NCBI GenBank assembly: GCA_017999075.1
Contig: JAGOBX010000132.1
Coordinates: 1-8,578 of the forward strand
Reading direction: 5' to 3'
DNA: 8,578 bases
From: Candidatus Babelota bacterium
GTDB taxonomy: Bacteria; JAGOBX01
In this document: in pieces, positions 1-6,857 of the stretch
How positions within the stretch are numbered: the stretch's first letter is position 1
How the letters are laid out: each line of letters begins with the position of its first letter
Translations under genes and position numbers: made by a program
Notes under the pieces: generated by a model
Database searches by the model: none
The model's input: only the letters and a program-made list of their open reading frames with translations
Told to the model about the DNA's origin: nothing

Positions 1-1079
1 ATCATAACTCTGCTTACACTTTGAAGAACATCAACGCATGGGTAATGATTTTTATGGGCAAGTTCACGGGATAATACAATATGTCCGTCAAGAATTCCCC
101 TAACAGAATCTGCTATAGGTTCGTTCATATCATCACCGTCAACAAGTATCGTGTATAATCCTGTAATAGTTCCGTTTTCTCCTGCTCCTGAGCGTTCCAG
201 CATCATCGGCAGCAAAGAAAATACAGAAGGAGTATATCCCCGGGTTGCCGGAGGTTCGCCAATAGCCAAACCTATCTGACGTTGGGCATGAGCAAATCTT
301 GTTACAGAATCCATCATAAGCATAACATTTAAACCTTTATCCCGGAAATATTCAGCTATAGTATGAGCTGCAAATGCACCGCGCAAACGCATTAAAGGAG
401 GTTGATCTGATGTTGCAATAACAACTATGCTGCGTTTAAGGCCTTCTTCACCAAGTTCTTTTTCAATAAACTCCCTAACCTCCCTTCCACGTTCTCCTAT
501 CAATGCAATCACATTAACGTCTGCAGAAGCATATCTTGCTATCATTCCCATCATAGTACTTTTTCCGACTCCGCTTCCTGAAAAAACTCCCATTCTCTGT
601 CCTTTACCAAATGTCATAATTCCGTCTATTGCCGATATTCCAAGAGATAATGGTTCTGTTATACGTTTTCTTGTTAAGGGATCAGGTGCAGACGAATAAA
701 TACTTCTGATTTCTTCAGGTATCACCGGATTTTTACCATCAGCCGGTTCGCCCATACCATTCAAGATTCTGCCGCGTAAACTATCTGATAACATTATTTG
801 AAGAGGATGACCTGCGGCTACTACTTCATCACCCTGACTTATACCTGCCATATCTCCTATAGGCATAAGCAATACTTTATTATTTTTGAATCCAACAGCT
901 TCTGCAAGTTTACACTCGTTACTGTCTTTCGGATATATGTAACACAATTCACCGATTTTACAAGACGGTCCTGACGATTCTATTACAATACCTACAACAT
1001 TAGCTATTTTTCCGCTTTTCTTTATGGAAGGTTTTAAATTTATTATTTGTTTAAATTTATCAGACAAAGAGTTTGACAT
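1..1079 (-). CDS. fliI: Flagellar export ATPase FliI, C-terminus cut by the window edge
   Basis: FliI is the cytoplasmic hexameric ATPase of the flagellar type III export apparatus; it works with FliH (and usually FliJ) to feed rod, hook and filament subunits to the export gate. Visible here are 359 residues: an N-terminal domain, Walker A SGSGVGKST at residues 167-175 (Lys173), the GERGRE motif with the likely catalytic Glu196, Walker B hydrophobic strand ending in Asp257 (LMMDS), and the F1-type signature TPSVFSLLPMMLERSG at 283-298. The family is usually about 430-460 residues, so roughly the last 80-100 are outside the window. The ATG at 1079 puts the conserved N-terminal domain about 22 residues in, as in relatives. 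No Shine-Dalgarno is visible before it, unlike fliF and fliG. It follows fliH by 78 nt in the same reading frame. Virulence-type secretion ATPases are similar, but the fliFGH context makes FliI nearly certain. Confidence 0.97.
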   Translation of the reverse strand, partial: MSNSLSDKFKQIINLKPSIKKSGKIANVVGIVIESSGPSCKIGELCYIYPKDSNECKLAEAVGFKNNKVLLMPIGDMAGISQGDEVVAAGHPLQIMLSDSLRGRILNGMGEPADGKNPVIPEEIRSIYSSAPDPLTRKRITEPLSLGISAIDGIMTFGKGQRMGVFSGSGVGKSTMMGMIARYASADVNVIALIGERGREVREFIEKELGEEGLKRSIVVIATSDQPPLMRLRGAFAAHTIAEYFRDKGLNVMLMMDSVTRFAHAQRQIGLAIGEPPATRGYTPSVFSLLPMMLERSGAGENGTITGLYTILVDGDDMNEPIADSVRGILDGHIVLSRELAHKNHYPCVDVLQSVSRVM

Positions 1080-1122
1080 TTTAGGATTTTTATATAATAT
1101 AATTACCGAGTATTTTTTTTGA

Positions 1123-1150
1123 TTTATAAGTTCATTTGATAAAACATCAA
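1123..1150 (-). promoter_or_regulatory. Weak candidate internal promoter before fliI
   Basis: On the minus strand the fliH-fliI gap holds TTGATG (1145-1150), a 16-nt spacer and TATAAA (1123-1128). The -35 box matches the consensus at only four positions, and such matches are common in AT-rich DNA. An internal promoter could explain the gap, but this is a weak inference; no Shine-Dalgarno follows it. Confidence 0.2.
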
Positions 1151-1157
1151 TAAATCG

Positions 1158-1982
1158 CTATAATTCTTCTATTGTTTGTTTCAAACTTTCAAACAGACTT
1201 TCACATTTAATTTTTAATGTAGAATCGAAATTTCCTTTATCTGTTTCCAGAATACAACTTATATCATCCATATTCTGTGAACCGACTACTTTCAATTTTT
1301 CAAGAGAAGTAACTTCACCAGCAACTACATTTTTCATATTTTTAATTTTTTCAACATTCGACTGGCTGACTTTTATAACTAATTCTTTAGCATCGCCTAT
1401 TTCAGATAATAAATCTGTCAAATTTTTTATTAAAATATCTTCCTTATAAACTTCAATTTCTTTTGAAATAATATGATTAACAAAAGTCTTAACTATTTCA
1501 AAAATTTCATCTTTCAAATTAAGAATTTTTTCTTTTTTTTCTTTAGTAATTGTATCTATTATTGAATTCAAAAGCAATAATTTATCTTTAGTTTCATTTT
1601 TGAATTCAGTTATTGCTTGTTTATATCCTTCATCATAGCCACGTTGAAATCCGGTTTGTTTCTGGATTTCAATTTGCTGTTTAGAGGATTCTATAATCTC
1701 AATTTTCTGTTGTTCCCCTTCTTTAAGCAAATTAATTTTTTTTTGTTCGATTTCAATAAGAGCCTGTTGCTCCAATTTAACAAGCTCTTTCTTCTTCTCT
1801 TCTATAAGTTCATTTATTTCTGAAAGTTTTTGTTCGGCAAGCTTTGTTTCATCAACTTTAAGTTTATCGTCTTCAGATTCTTTTATAAAAATATTTTCTC
1901 CGTCAAAATTTGTGCCTATAATAAAATTGCGCGGGTTTACAGTTATATTAAGTGATTTATAAATCCCTGTGTCCTGAGTCAT
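1158..1982 (-). CDS. fliH: Flagellar export stator protein FliH
   Basis: FliH binds FliI as a dimer, holds the ATPase inactive until needed and links it to the rotor C-ring. The protein has 274 residues. Its middle (about 45-130) is a very charged Lys/Glu/Gln-rich coiled coil ending in the GxxxGxxxG repeat typical of FliH (Gly111, Gly115, Gly119, in GFQRGYDEGY). The C-terminal part (about 140-274) looks like the V-ATPase E-subunit-like domain, with the expected ending of a Gly-Asn-Phe-Asp-Ser turn followed by an amphipathic helix (ESLFESLKQTIEEL). The N-terminus (1-40) is not recognisable and has no tryptophan. The ATG lies in TAATG, overlapping the fliG stop by one base; a GGAGG at 2004-2008 is about 21 nt away, too far for a normal site, so translation is probably coupled to fliG. 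An A9 run in the coding strand (1736-1744) lies in codons 80-83. Confidence 0.93.
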   Translation of the reverse strand: MTQDTGIYKSLNITVNPRNFIIGTNFDGENIFIKESEDDKLKVDETKLAEQKLSEINELIEEKKKELVKLEQQALIEIEQKKINLLKEGEQQKIEIIESSKQQIEIQKQTGFQRGYDEGYKQAITEFKNETKDKLLLLNSIIDTITKEKKEKILNLKDEIFEIVKTFVNHIISKEIEVYKEDILIKNLTDLLSEIGDAKELVIKVSQSNVEKIKNMKNVVAGEVTSLEKLKVVGSQNMDDISCILETDKGNFDSTLKIKCESLFESLKQTIEEL

Positions 1983-3001
1983 TATACTACTAATTCTTCT
2001 TCACCTCCGCGTGCGATTATAATGTCTCCGGATTCTTCAAGACGTCTTATAACATTAACTATACGCTGTTGAGCTTCTTCAACATCGCGCATACGCACAG
2101 GTCCCATAAATTCCATATCTTCTTCAAGCATTGCAGACGCGCGTTTTGACATATTGCCGAATATTTTCTGTTTAACAGTCTCGTCAACAGCTTTCAAAGC
2201 AACTGCAAGTTCTTTTGTATCAACTTCACGCAAAACCTGCTGAATTGACCTGTCATCAAGTAAAACAATATCTTCAAATACAAACATAAGTTTCTTTATT
2301 TCTTCAGCGAGTTCAGGTTCTTCTTCCTCAAGATTTTCAAGTATGCTCTTTTCAGTACCGCGGTCCACTTTATTCAATATATCAACTATAGCCTGCACTC
2401 CACCTGCAATCGTATATTCTTCGCTGACAAGAGATGATAATTTCTTTTCAAGAACCCTTTCAACCTGCCTTAATATTTCCGGAGAAGTTCTGTCCATTGT
2501 TGCAATTCTTTTAGCAACGTCAGCCTGTATCTCTACATTCAGCTGAGGAAGTATCGCTGCCGCAGTATCAGGATCAAGATAAGATAAAATCAAGGAAATA
2601 GTCTGAGGATGTTCACCTTGTATAAAATTCAAAACATGTGAAGGATCAGCTTTTCTTACAAAATCAAATGGTTTTACCTGGATACTCTGAGTCAACCTGT
2701 TTATTATATCCATAGAACGCTGTGTTCCCAAAGCTTTCTCTAAAACCTGACGGGCATAATCAAGCCCGCCTTGAGTTATAAAATCATTAGCCATCAGCAT
2801 TTCATGAAATTCCTGAACAACTGAATCCTTGTCAGACGGCTCAACCTTTTCAAGTTTTGCTATCTCCAAAGTCAATTCTTCAATTTCTTTATCCGTTAAA
2901 TGTTTGAATATATTTGACGATATGTCAGCGCCAAGCGTTACTAAAAAAATCGCTGCTTTTTGTTTTCCCGTCAACTTATCACCTTGCTGGTTTGACGCCA
3001 T
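1982..3001 (-). CDS. fliG: Flagellar motor switch protein FliG
   Basis: FliG forms the rotor ring on the cytoplasmic face of the MS-ring; its C-terminal domain interacts with the stators to give torque, and its middle domain binds FliM. At 339 residues it is full length for the family. An N-terminal domain (about 10-110) starts with the KLTGKQKAAIFL segment that meets FliF. The middle domain carries the EHPQ motif (130-133), and the C-terminal domain has MFVF (239-242). The charged torque helix is conserved: by alignment from memory with E. coli FliG (constant offset of 6), Lys270, Arg287, Asp295 and Arg303 match K264, R281, D289 and R297, while Glu294 replaces D288. A very good Shine-Dalgarno (AGGAGG, 3009-3014) lies 7 nt from the ATG. 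It starts 31 nt after the fliF stop and its own stop overlaps the fliH start. Confidence 0.98.
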   Translation of the reverse strand: MASNQQGDKLTGKQKAAIFLVTLGADISSNIFKHLTDKEIEELTLEIAKLEKVEPSDKDSVVQEFHEMLMANDFITQGGLDYARQVLEKALGTQRSMDIINRLTQSIQVKPFDFVRKADPSHVLNFIQGEHPQTISLILSYLDPDTAAAILPQLNVEIQADVAKRIATMDRTSPEILRQVERVLEKKLSSLVSEEYTIAGGVQAIVDILNKVDRGTEKSILENLEEEEPELAEEIKKLMFVFEDIVLLDDRSIQQVLREVDTKELAVALKAVDETVKQKIFGNMSKRASAMLEEDMEFMGPVRMRDVEEAQQRIVNVIRRLEESGDIIIARGGEEELVV

Positions 3002-3008
3002 TTAACCG

Positions 3009-3014
3009 CCTCCT
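3009..3014 (-). promoter_or_regulatory. Shine-Dalgarno of fliG
   Basis: AGGAGG on the minus strand, 7 nt before the fliG ATG. It fixes the fliG start and shows that this organism uses classical ribosome binding sites, which makes their absence before fliI stand out. Confidence 0.9.
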
Positions 3015-3032
3015 GTTATTTAACTACTAATT

Positions 3033-4655
3033 TTATCTGTTTTCAAACAACCAAGTACGCAATAGCGCAGCCACCATTTCAGGTTTCTTCTGAGCCATAT
3101 CCTGCGCATGTTTCAATAATTCAAGTTTTTCGCGTTCTTCAGGAGTTAATTCCGAATCCGCTATCAGCCTTGAACCAAGCGCCTGATCCTGTGTGGCAAG
3201 TTCGCGTTTACGCAACAATTCTTCTTTACGAAGCTTCCATCTTTTATGCATTTCAAACAGAAATATGAAAATTATTACAAGACAAACTATACTTAACACT
3301 GTAATTTTAAACATTCTTTCTTTTTGAAGTTTTGATTTTATAAGTTTATCTTCATACTCAAATTCCGCTGTACGGTCGAATTGCAATTCTACTACTTTAA
3401 CACTGTCGTTTCGGTCAGGATTATATCCTATTGCGCTTTTAACCCCTTCTTCAAGACTTTTTAATAATTCAGGAGTCAAGTGTTTATAAGTTCTTTTTAT
3501 CTTCTCAGTCGGTTTAGATGGTTCAGTATATTCCCATATCCCGTCAACCATCAAAGATGCCGAAACTCTTTTAATTGTCGGATTTCTTACTATTGATTTT
3601 TCAAGTTTATTAGGTTCATAATTTATACGATTTTCTTTCTTTTCATATTTTATCGGTCCATTTTCAGCGCTTTTATATACAGGTATATTATCTGTTACTC
3701 CAGGTTTTCCGCCTTCTTTAAAGCCTATCCCTTCAAATTTTTCGTCAAGAGTTTCTTCGCTGCGTTTAATAGGATCAAATCCGGGATTTGAAAATTCCGT
3801 TGACTTAGCCTCTTCCTTATCAAAATTATATTCAATAGTAACTTCAGCTGTAATTCTTCTGTGACTTAATATTTTCCCAAGTGCATTTATTATTTTGTTT
3901 TTTAATTTTTTCTCTTCACGTTCTTTTATTTTATTCTGCATATCAACTTTGGTTTCACTTTCTATCTCTTTATCTTCAATTTCATCGTTTAAACTCTCGC
4001 CTGTAGCAGAATCAACAAGCATTATATTTTCAGATTTACAATTTGGTATATAATAAGATGCAAGGTTTATAATCCCTTTAATCTGTTTTTTTTCAAGTTT
4101 TTCATAAGGTTTAAGTTCTATTGTTATTGATGCTTTAGAAGATTCTTCCATAGAAGAAAACAGCGGTCTGTCCGGCAAAGATATCGCAACAACTGCAGAT
4201 TTTATCGGACCTAAACCCTGAATCATACGGGTTAAAGCTCCTTCAGTCGCGATTTTAAAATGAATTTTCTTTTCGTATTCAGTAAGTCCGCGCGGCAAAT
4301 CTTTAAATATTTCAAATCCTGTTATATTACTTTTAGGAAGTTTGTTCTCTGATCCTAATTTTAATAAAATATCATTTTTCCTTTCAGAAGAAACATATAA
4401 ATATCCAAGATTAGCGTCATATTTATAATTTTCACGCCAATCATCAAGAGATTTTTTTACTTGACCCGCGTCTTCTATTGATAACTTATGGTCAAATAAC
4501 GGCGTAAGCTTCTCACCTGATGTTATAATTGCAGTTATTATAATTGCAGTTAATGCAAGGGCAACAATTGAAATAATTGTAATTTTCTGTTTCTTAGACA
4601 AATTATTCCAAACATTTAGCCCCTGTTCTTTAAATTTATTAAAAAAATCTTTCAT
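3033..4655 (-). CDS. fliF: Flagellar MS-ring protein FliF
   Basis: FliF builds the MS-ring in the inner membrane, the platform for rod, rotor and export gate. The 540 residues match the usual length of about 550. The order is: short cytoplasmic N-terminus, membrane segment 1 (about 24-46), ring-building domains (about 48-220) with the LPRGLTEYEKK region, a third ring domain interrupted by a variable charged stretch (about 285-345), a conserved VRNPTIKRVSASLMVDG segment (356-372), membrane segment 2 (about 449-468) and a cytoplasmic tail. The tail ends in the FliG-binding helix, PEMVAALLRTWLFENR. GGAGG lies 9 nt before this ATG; a TTG one codon upstream (4658) is 6 nt away and could also be used, adding one residue. 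It is the first gene of the flagellar cluster here and has its own promoter. Membrane segment 1 contains a perfect 15-bp tandem duplication. Confidence 0.97.
   Translation of the reverse strand: MKDFFNKFKEQGLNVWNNLSKKQKITIISIVALALTAIIITAIITSGEKLTPLFDHKLSIEDAGQVKKSLDDWRENYKYDANLGYLYVSSERKNDILLKLGSENKLPKSNITGFEIFKDLPRGLTEYEKKIHFKIATEGALTRMIQGLGPIKSAVVAISLPDRPLFSSMEESSKASITIELKPYEKLEKKQIKGIINLASYYIPNCKSENIMLVDSATGESLNDEIEDKEIESETKVDMQNKIKEREEKKLKNKIINALGKILSHRRITAEVTIEYNFDKEEAKSTEFSNPGFDPIKRSEETLDEKFEGIGFKEGGKPGVTDNIPVYKSAENGPIKYEKKENRINYEPNKLEKSIVRNPTIKRVSASLMVDGIWEYTEPSKPTEKIKRTYKHLTPELLKSLEEGVKSAIGYNPDRNDSVKVVELQFDRTAEFEYEDKLIKSKLQKERMFKITVLSIVCLVIIFIFLFEMHKRWKLRKEELLRKRELATQDQALGSRLIADSELTPEEREKLELLKHAQDMAQKKPEMVAALLRTWLFENR
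4523..4552. repeat. Perfect 15-bp tandem repeat, two copies, within fliF
   Basis: TTATAATTGCAGTTA occurs twice with no gap (4523-4537 and 4538-4552) and is identical in both copies. Being five codons long it keeps the frame, and it produces the repeated TAIII/TAIIT in the first membrane segment of FliF (residues 36-45). It probably arose by slippage or recent duplication; unit number could vary between strains. Confidence 0.9.
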
Positions 4656-4664
4656 CAAAAAGTT

Positions 4665-4669
4665 CCTCC
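4665..4669 (-). promoter_or_regulatory. Shine-Dalgarno of fliF
   Basis: GGAGG on the minus strand. It is 9 nt from the ATG at 4655 and 6 nt from a TTG at 4658, so it supports both starts; I prefer the ATG. Confidence 0.8.
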
Positions 4670-4695
4670 AGCATAAAATATGCGGTTGACATTTT

Positions 4696-4724
4696 ATTAT
4701 AACAAAAAAATTTTATTTTGTAAA
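4696..4724 (-). promoter_or_regulatory. Sigma70-like promoter of the fliF-fliG-fliH-fliI cluster
   Basis: On the minus strand a -35 box TTTACA (4719-4724, five of six consensus bases) and a perfect -10 box TATAAT (4696-4701) are separated by exactly 17 nt. A run of nine A lies just upstream of the -35 box, like an UP element. Transcription would start near 4689, giving a leader of about 30 nt with the fliF Shine-Dalgarno in it. The boxes are housekeeping-type; no sigma28 (TAAA...GCCGATAA) or sigma54 (GG...GC) pattern is seen. Confidence 0.72.
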
Positions 4725-4737
4725 TCTTTTTTTTTAC

Positions 4738-4753
4738 AATTTTTTAAAAAATT
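4738..4753. repeat. 16-bp A/T-only palindrome across the glcD stop codon
   Basis: AATTTTTTAAAAAATT is a perfect palindrome covering the TAA of the glcD-type gene. It has no GC in its stem, no loop and no following U-tract in the transcript direction, so it is unlikely to be an intrinsic terminator. I see no other terminator between this gene and the fliF promoter. Confidence 0.5.
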
Positions 4754-6144
4754 TTTCCCGGGTTCATTATATTATCAGGATCAATATCATATTTTATTTT
4801 TTTCATTATATTTATTTCTTTTTCAGTCAGTTTCCAATTTAAATATTTTTTTTTCGCAAATCCTATACCGTGCTCTCCGCTTATAGAACCTCCGAGTTTT
4901 ATAGATAATTTCAAAATTTTTTCTATAGCCTCTATCTTTTTAACATCCCATATTTGTTTTTCCATATCATCTTTTACAACATTCACATGAACATTTCCGT
5001 CTCCTGCATGACCGTAAGCGGCAACTTTAATTCCGGTATCATTTCCTATAATTTTAATACCATTCAGCAAATCAGGGATTCGATTTCTTGGCACAACCAC
5101 ATCTTCCCCTATTTTTTCTTTACCTATATGCTTAAGCGCATCTCTAAGAGTCCTTCTCATTTCCCATATTTTATTTTTTGTTTTTTCATCAGAAGCCACA
5201 AAAACATCAAGAGCGCCGTTATTTAAAAAAATTTCTCCTGCAGATTCAATTTTTTTATTAATTTCATTTTCATCAAACCCGTCTATTTGAATCAAAAGCT
5301 GCGCTTCAGCTTCATCCGAATACTGGAATTTTTTATTTAAAAACTTTTCAGAATACTTTATAGAATCAGAATCTATAAATTCACAAACAGCCAATCCAAA
5401 ATTTTTATTTATAACTTCAGGAATTATTTTCGCCGCATCTTCAAATTTAGCGAAAGGAACAAGCATATCAATTACTACCGGAGGTTTAGGAATTAATTTA
5501 ACAATCATTTCCGATATAATTCCAAGCGTTCCTTCGGAGCCTATTATCATATGATTAAGATTGTATCCTGTAGACACTTTCTCGTATTTCCCGGAATAGT
5601 TTGAAATCGTACAATCAGGAAATACGGTTTTTAAATTCAAAATATAATTTCTTGTTATACCATATTTCAAAGCTCTGGGGCCGCCTGCAGATACTGCTGC
5701 GTTTCCGCCCAGCGAACAAGTATCTATGCTGTTAGGATCAGGAGGATAAAATAAATTTTCATTTTCAACCAAAGTGTCAAAATCGCGCAATATTATTCCC
5801 GGCTGAACCACAGCGCAAAAATTTTCTTTATCAATGTCAATTATTTGATTCAATCCCGCAGTCGATATTACTGCTCCTCCGAATACAGGAATCGAACCTC
5901 CGGTAACACTCGTGCCCCCGCCTCTTACAGTTATAGGTATTTTTTCATAAGCCAGATATTTTACAATTTCAACAATAATATCAGTACTGCGTGGAATCAC
6001 TGCGATTTCTGGCATCACAGGAAGCACTTCACTTTCATCCTTTGAATATGCGGATAATGATACAATATCTTTTCTTACAACATTTTCTTTGCCGCACAAA
6101 CTTATTAAAAAATCTTCAGTTTTATCTGTAACTTTATTATACAT
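4744..6144 (-). CDS. FAD-linked 2-hydroxyacid dehydrogenase (GlcD / D-lactate dehydrogenase type)
   Basis: A flavoprotein of the vanillyl-alcohol-oxidase fold that oxidises a 2-hydroxyacid such as glycolate or D-lactate to the 2-oxoacid. In the 466 residues I see the FAD pyrophosphate loop RGGGTSVTGG (74-83), PPDP (134-137), the flavin-binding GGNAAVSAGG (146-155), GSEGTLGII (202-210), and the C-terminal metal/substrate motifs HAGDGNVH (379-386, two His) and SGEHGIG (422-428), ending in the usual DPDNIMNPGKIF. Length is normal for GlcD. No signal peptide or Fe-S domain is present, and no partner (GlcE, GlcF or an electron-transfer flavoprotein) is adjacent, so substrate and electron acceptor cannot be assigned. 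The ATG at 6144 is preceded by a weak TTGGAA; a TTG at 6153 would add three residues. An A9 run lies in the coding strand at 4846-4854. It has its own promoter and appears to be a single-gene unit. Confidence 0.93.
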   Translation of the reverse strand: MYNKVTDKTEDFLISLCGKENVVRKDIVSLSAYSKDESEVLPVMPEIAVIPRSTDIIVEIVKYLAYEKIPITVRGGGTSVTGGSIPVFGGAVISTAGLNQIIDIDKENFCAVVQPGIILRDFDTLVENENLFYPPDPNSIDTCSLGGNAAVSAGGPRALKYGITRNYILNLKTVFPDCTISNYSGKYEKVSTGYNLNHMIIGSEGTLGIISEMIVKLIPKPPVVIDMLVPFAKFEDAAKIIPEVINKNFGLAVCEFIDSDSIKYSEKFLNKKFQYSDEAEAQLLIQIDGFDENEINKKIESAGEIFLNNGALDVFVASDEKTKNKIWEMRRTLRDALKHIGKEKIGEDVVVPRNRIPDLLNGIKIIGNDTGIKVAAYGHAGDGNVHVNVVKDDMEKQIWDVKKIEAIEKILKLSIKLGGSISGEHGIGFAKKKYLNWKLTEKEINIMKKIKYDIDPDNIMNPGKIF

Positions 6145-6269
6145 ATTTTCCAATTCAATAAAATAAACAGTTTATTTATATCAGTTTTCCGAATACTATA
6201 TTTTTTTTATGAAATTGTCAATACATTGATTTTTATTGCAAAACTATAGAACTATAATATACAGAATAA
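6145..6269. other. Intergenic region between trpF and the GlcD-type gene
   Basis: These 125 nt are strongly AT-rich. Besides the promoter they hold a short imperfect ACTATA direct repeat and a 5-bp stem TATAG/CTATA (about 6243-6256) just after the trpF stop. The stem is too weak to call a terminator. No RNA gene or further reading frame is seen. Confidence 0.5.
6193..6221 (-). promoter_or_regulatory. Promoter of the GlcD-type dehydrogenase gene
   Basis: The minus strand has a perfect TTGACA (6216-6221). A -10 box follows either as TAGTAT (6193-6198, 17-nt spacer) or TATAGT (6195-6200, five of six consensus bases, 15-nt spacer). The leader to the ATG at 6144 would be about 40 nt. This indicates that the dehydrogenase gene is transcribed separately from trpF. 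Confidence 0.6.
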
Positions 6270-6857
6270 TTATTTCAAATGGCGGATGATATCTATGAAT
6301 CTACGCAGTTTCATTTCATCTTTTTTGCCTGGAAACTTTTCTATGCCGCTTGACACATCTGCTCCGAAAGCCTTGTTCCCTTCCAGTAATGTTTCAGCAT
6401 TTTCACAGTTCAAACCTCCAGCTAAAAAATAAGGTTTCTTTATGTCATAATCCTTCAAACTTAAAATCTCCAGTATCTCACCATTTAATTTTGTTTTATC
6501 AAACAATAGATAATCTGCATCCATGCAACATTCTAATTTTTCGATTTCAGTTACACGTTTTATAACAGGTTTATTTAACTTTTCTTTGTATTCTTTAACA
6601 TTTTCTCCGCCGTGAAGCTGTATCAAATCAAATCCGCATCTAATATCAACATCTTCAATATATTCTATCGGCTGATTCATAAACACTCCGACAGTCAAAA
6701 TCATATCTTTTTTTATTGTCCGGATAATTTCAGCACAGGTTTTAATTTCAATTTTTCTAGGACTTTCAGCAAAAATAAATCCCAAAAAATCAGCTCCATA
6801 CTTTATGGATAATACAGCATCTTCAAAATTTGTAATTCCGCAAATTTTAATTTTCAA
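6270..6857 (-). CDS. trpF: Phosphoribosylanthranilate isomerase TrpF
   Basis: TrpF is a cytoplasmic (beta/alpha)8 enzyme that converts phosphoribosylanthranilate to CdRP in tryptophan synthesis. The 195 residues start with KICGIT, with the catalytic base Cys6, and include GFIFAESPR (26-34), LIQLHGGE (78-85), the likely general acid Asp120 (LLFDK), and the phosphate-binding FLAGGLN (144-150) and GADVSSGIEKFPGKKD (165-180). The usual GG(T/S)G...FDW loop after the Asp is not seen; the segment reads NGEILEILSL. The start is a TTG at 6857: GAGG (6864-6867) lies 6 nt upstream, a stop closes the frame shortly before, and the first ATG downstream would remove the catalytic Cys. It overlaps the end of the adaptor gene by 11 nt. 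No other trp gene is in the window. Confidence 0.95.
   Translation of the reverse strand: MKIKICGITNFEDAVLSIKYGADFLGFIFAESPRKIEIKTCAEIIRTIKKDMILTVGVFMNQPIEYIEDVDIRCGFDLIQLHGGENVKEYKEKLNKPVIKRVTEIEKLECCMDADYLLFDKTKLNGEILEILSLKDYDIKKPYFLAGGLNCENAETLLEGNKAFGADVSSGIEKFPGKKDEMKLRRFIDIIRHLK

Noticed and set aside
427-699. A 90-codon open frame on the plus strand
   Set aside because: It lies fully antisense to the well-conserved FliI ATPase core and reads as a low-complexity Ser/Pro/Ile-rich shadow with no motif.
1158-1160. TAG as evidence for a recoded genetic code
   Set aside because: The FliH C-terminus ends where the family normally ends, and the other visible genes end in TAA with no internal TAG; a single open gap is weak evidence.
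4686-4716. TTGACA on the plus strand in the fliF upstream region as a rightward promoter
   Set aside because: No good -10 box at 16-18 nt and no plus-strand gene follows.
4738-4753. A/T palindrome as a rho-independent terminator
   Set aside because: The stem has no G or C, there is no loop, and the transcript continues with A rather than U.
4954-5226. A 90-codon plus-strand open frame antisense to the dehydrogenase gene
   Set aside because: It is a shadow of a conserved gene, rich in Phe/Ile/Ser from AT-rich complement codons; the other plus-strand frames of 66-74 codons are of the same kind.
6243-6256. TATAG/CTATA stem after trpF as a terminator
   Set aside because: Only five weak pairs with a two-base loop; the T stretch that follows is short.
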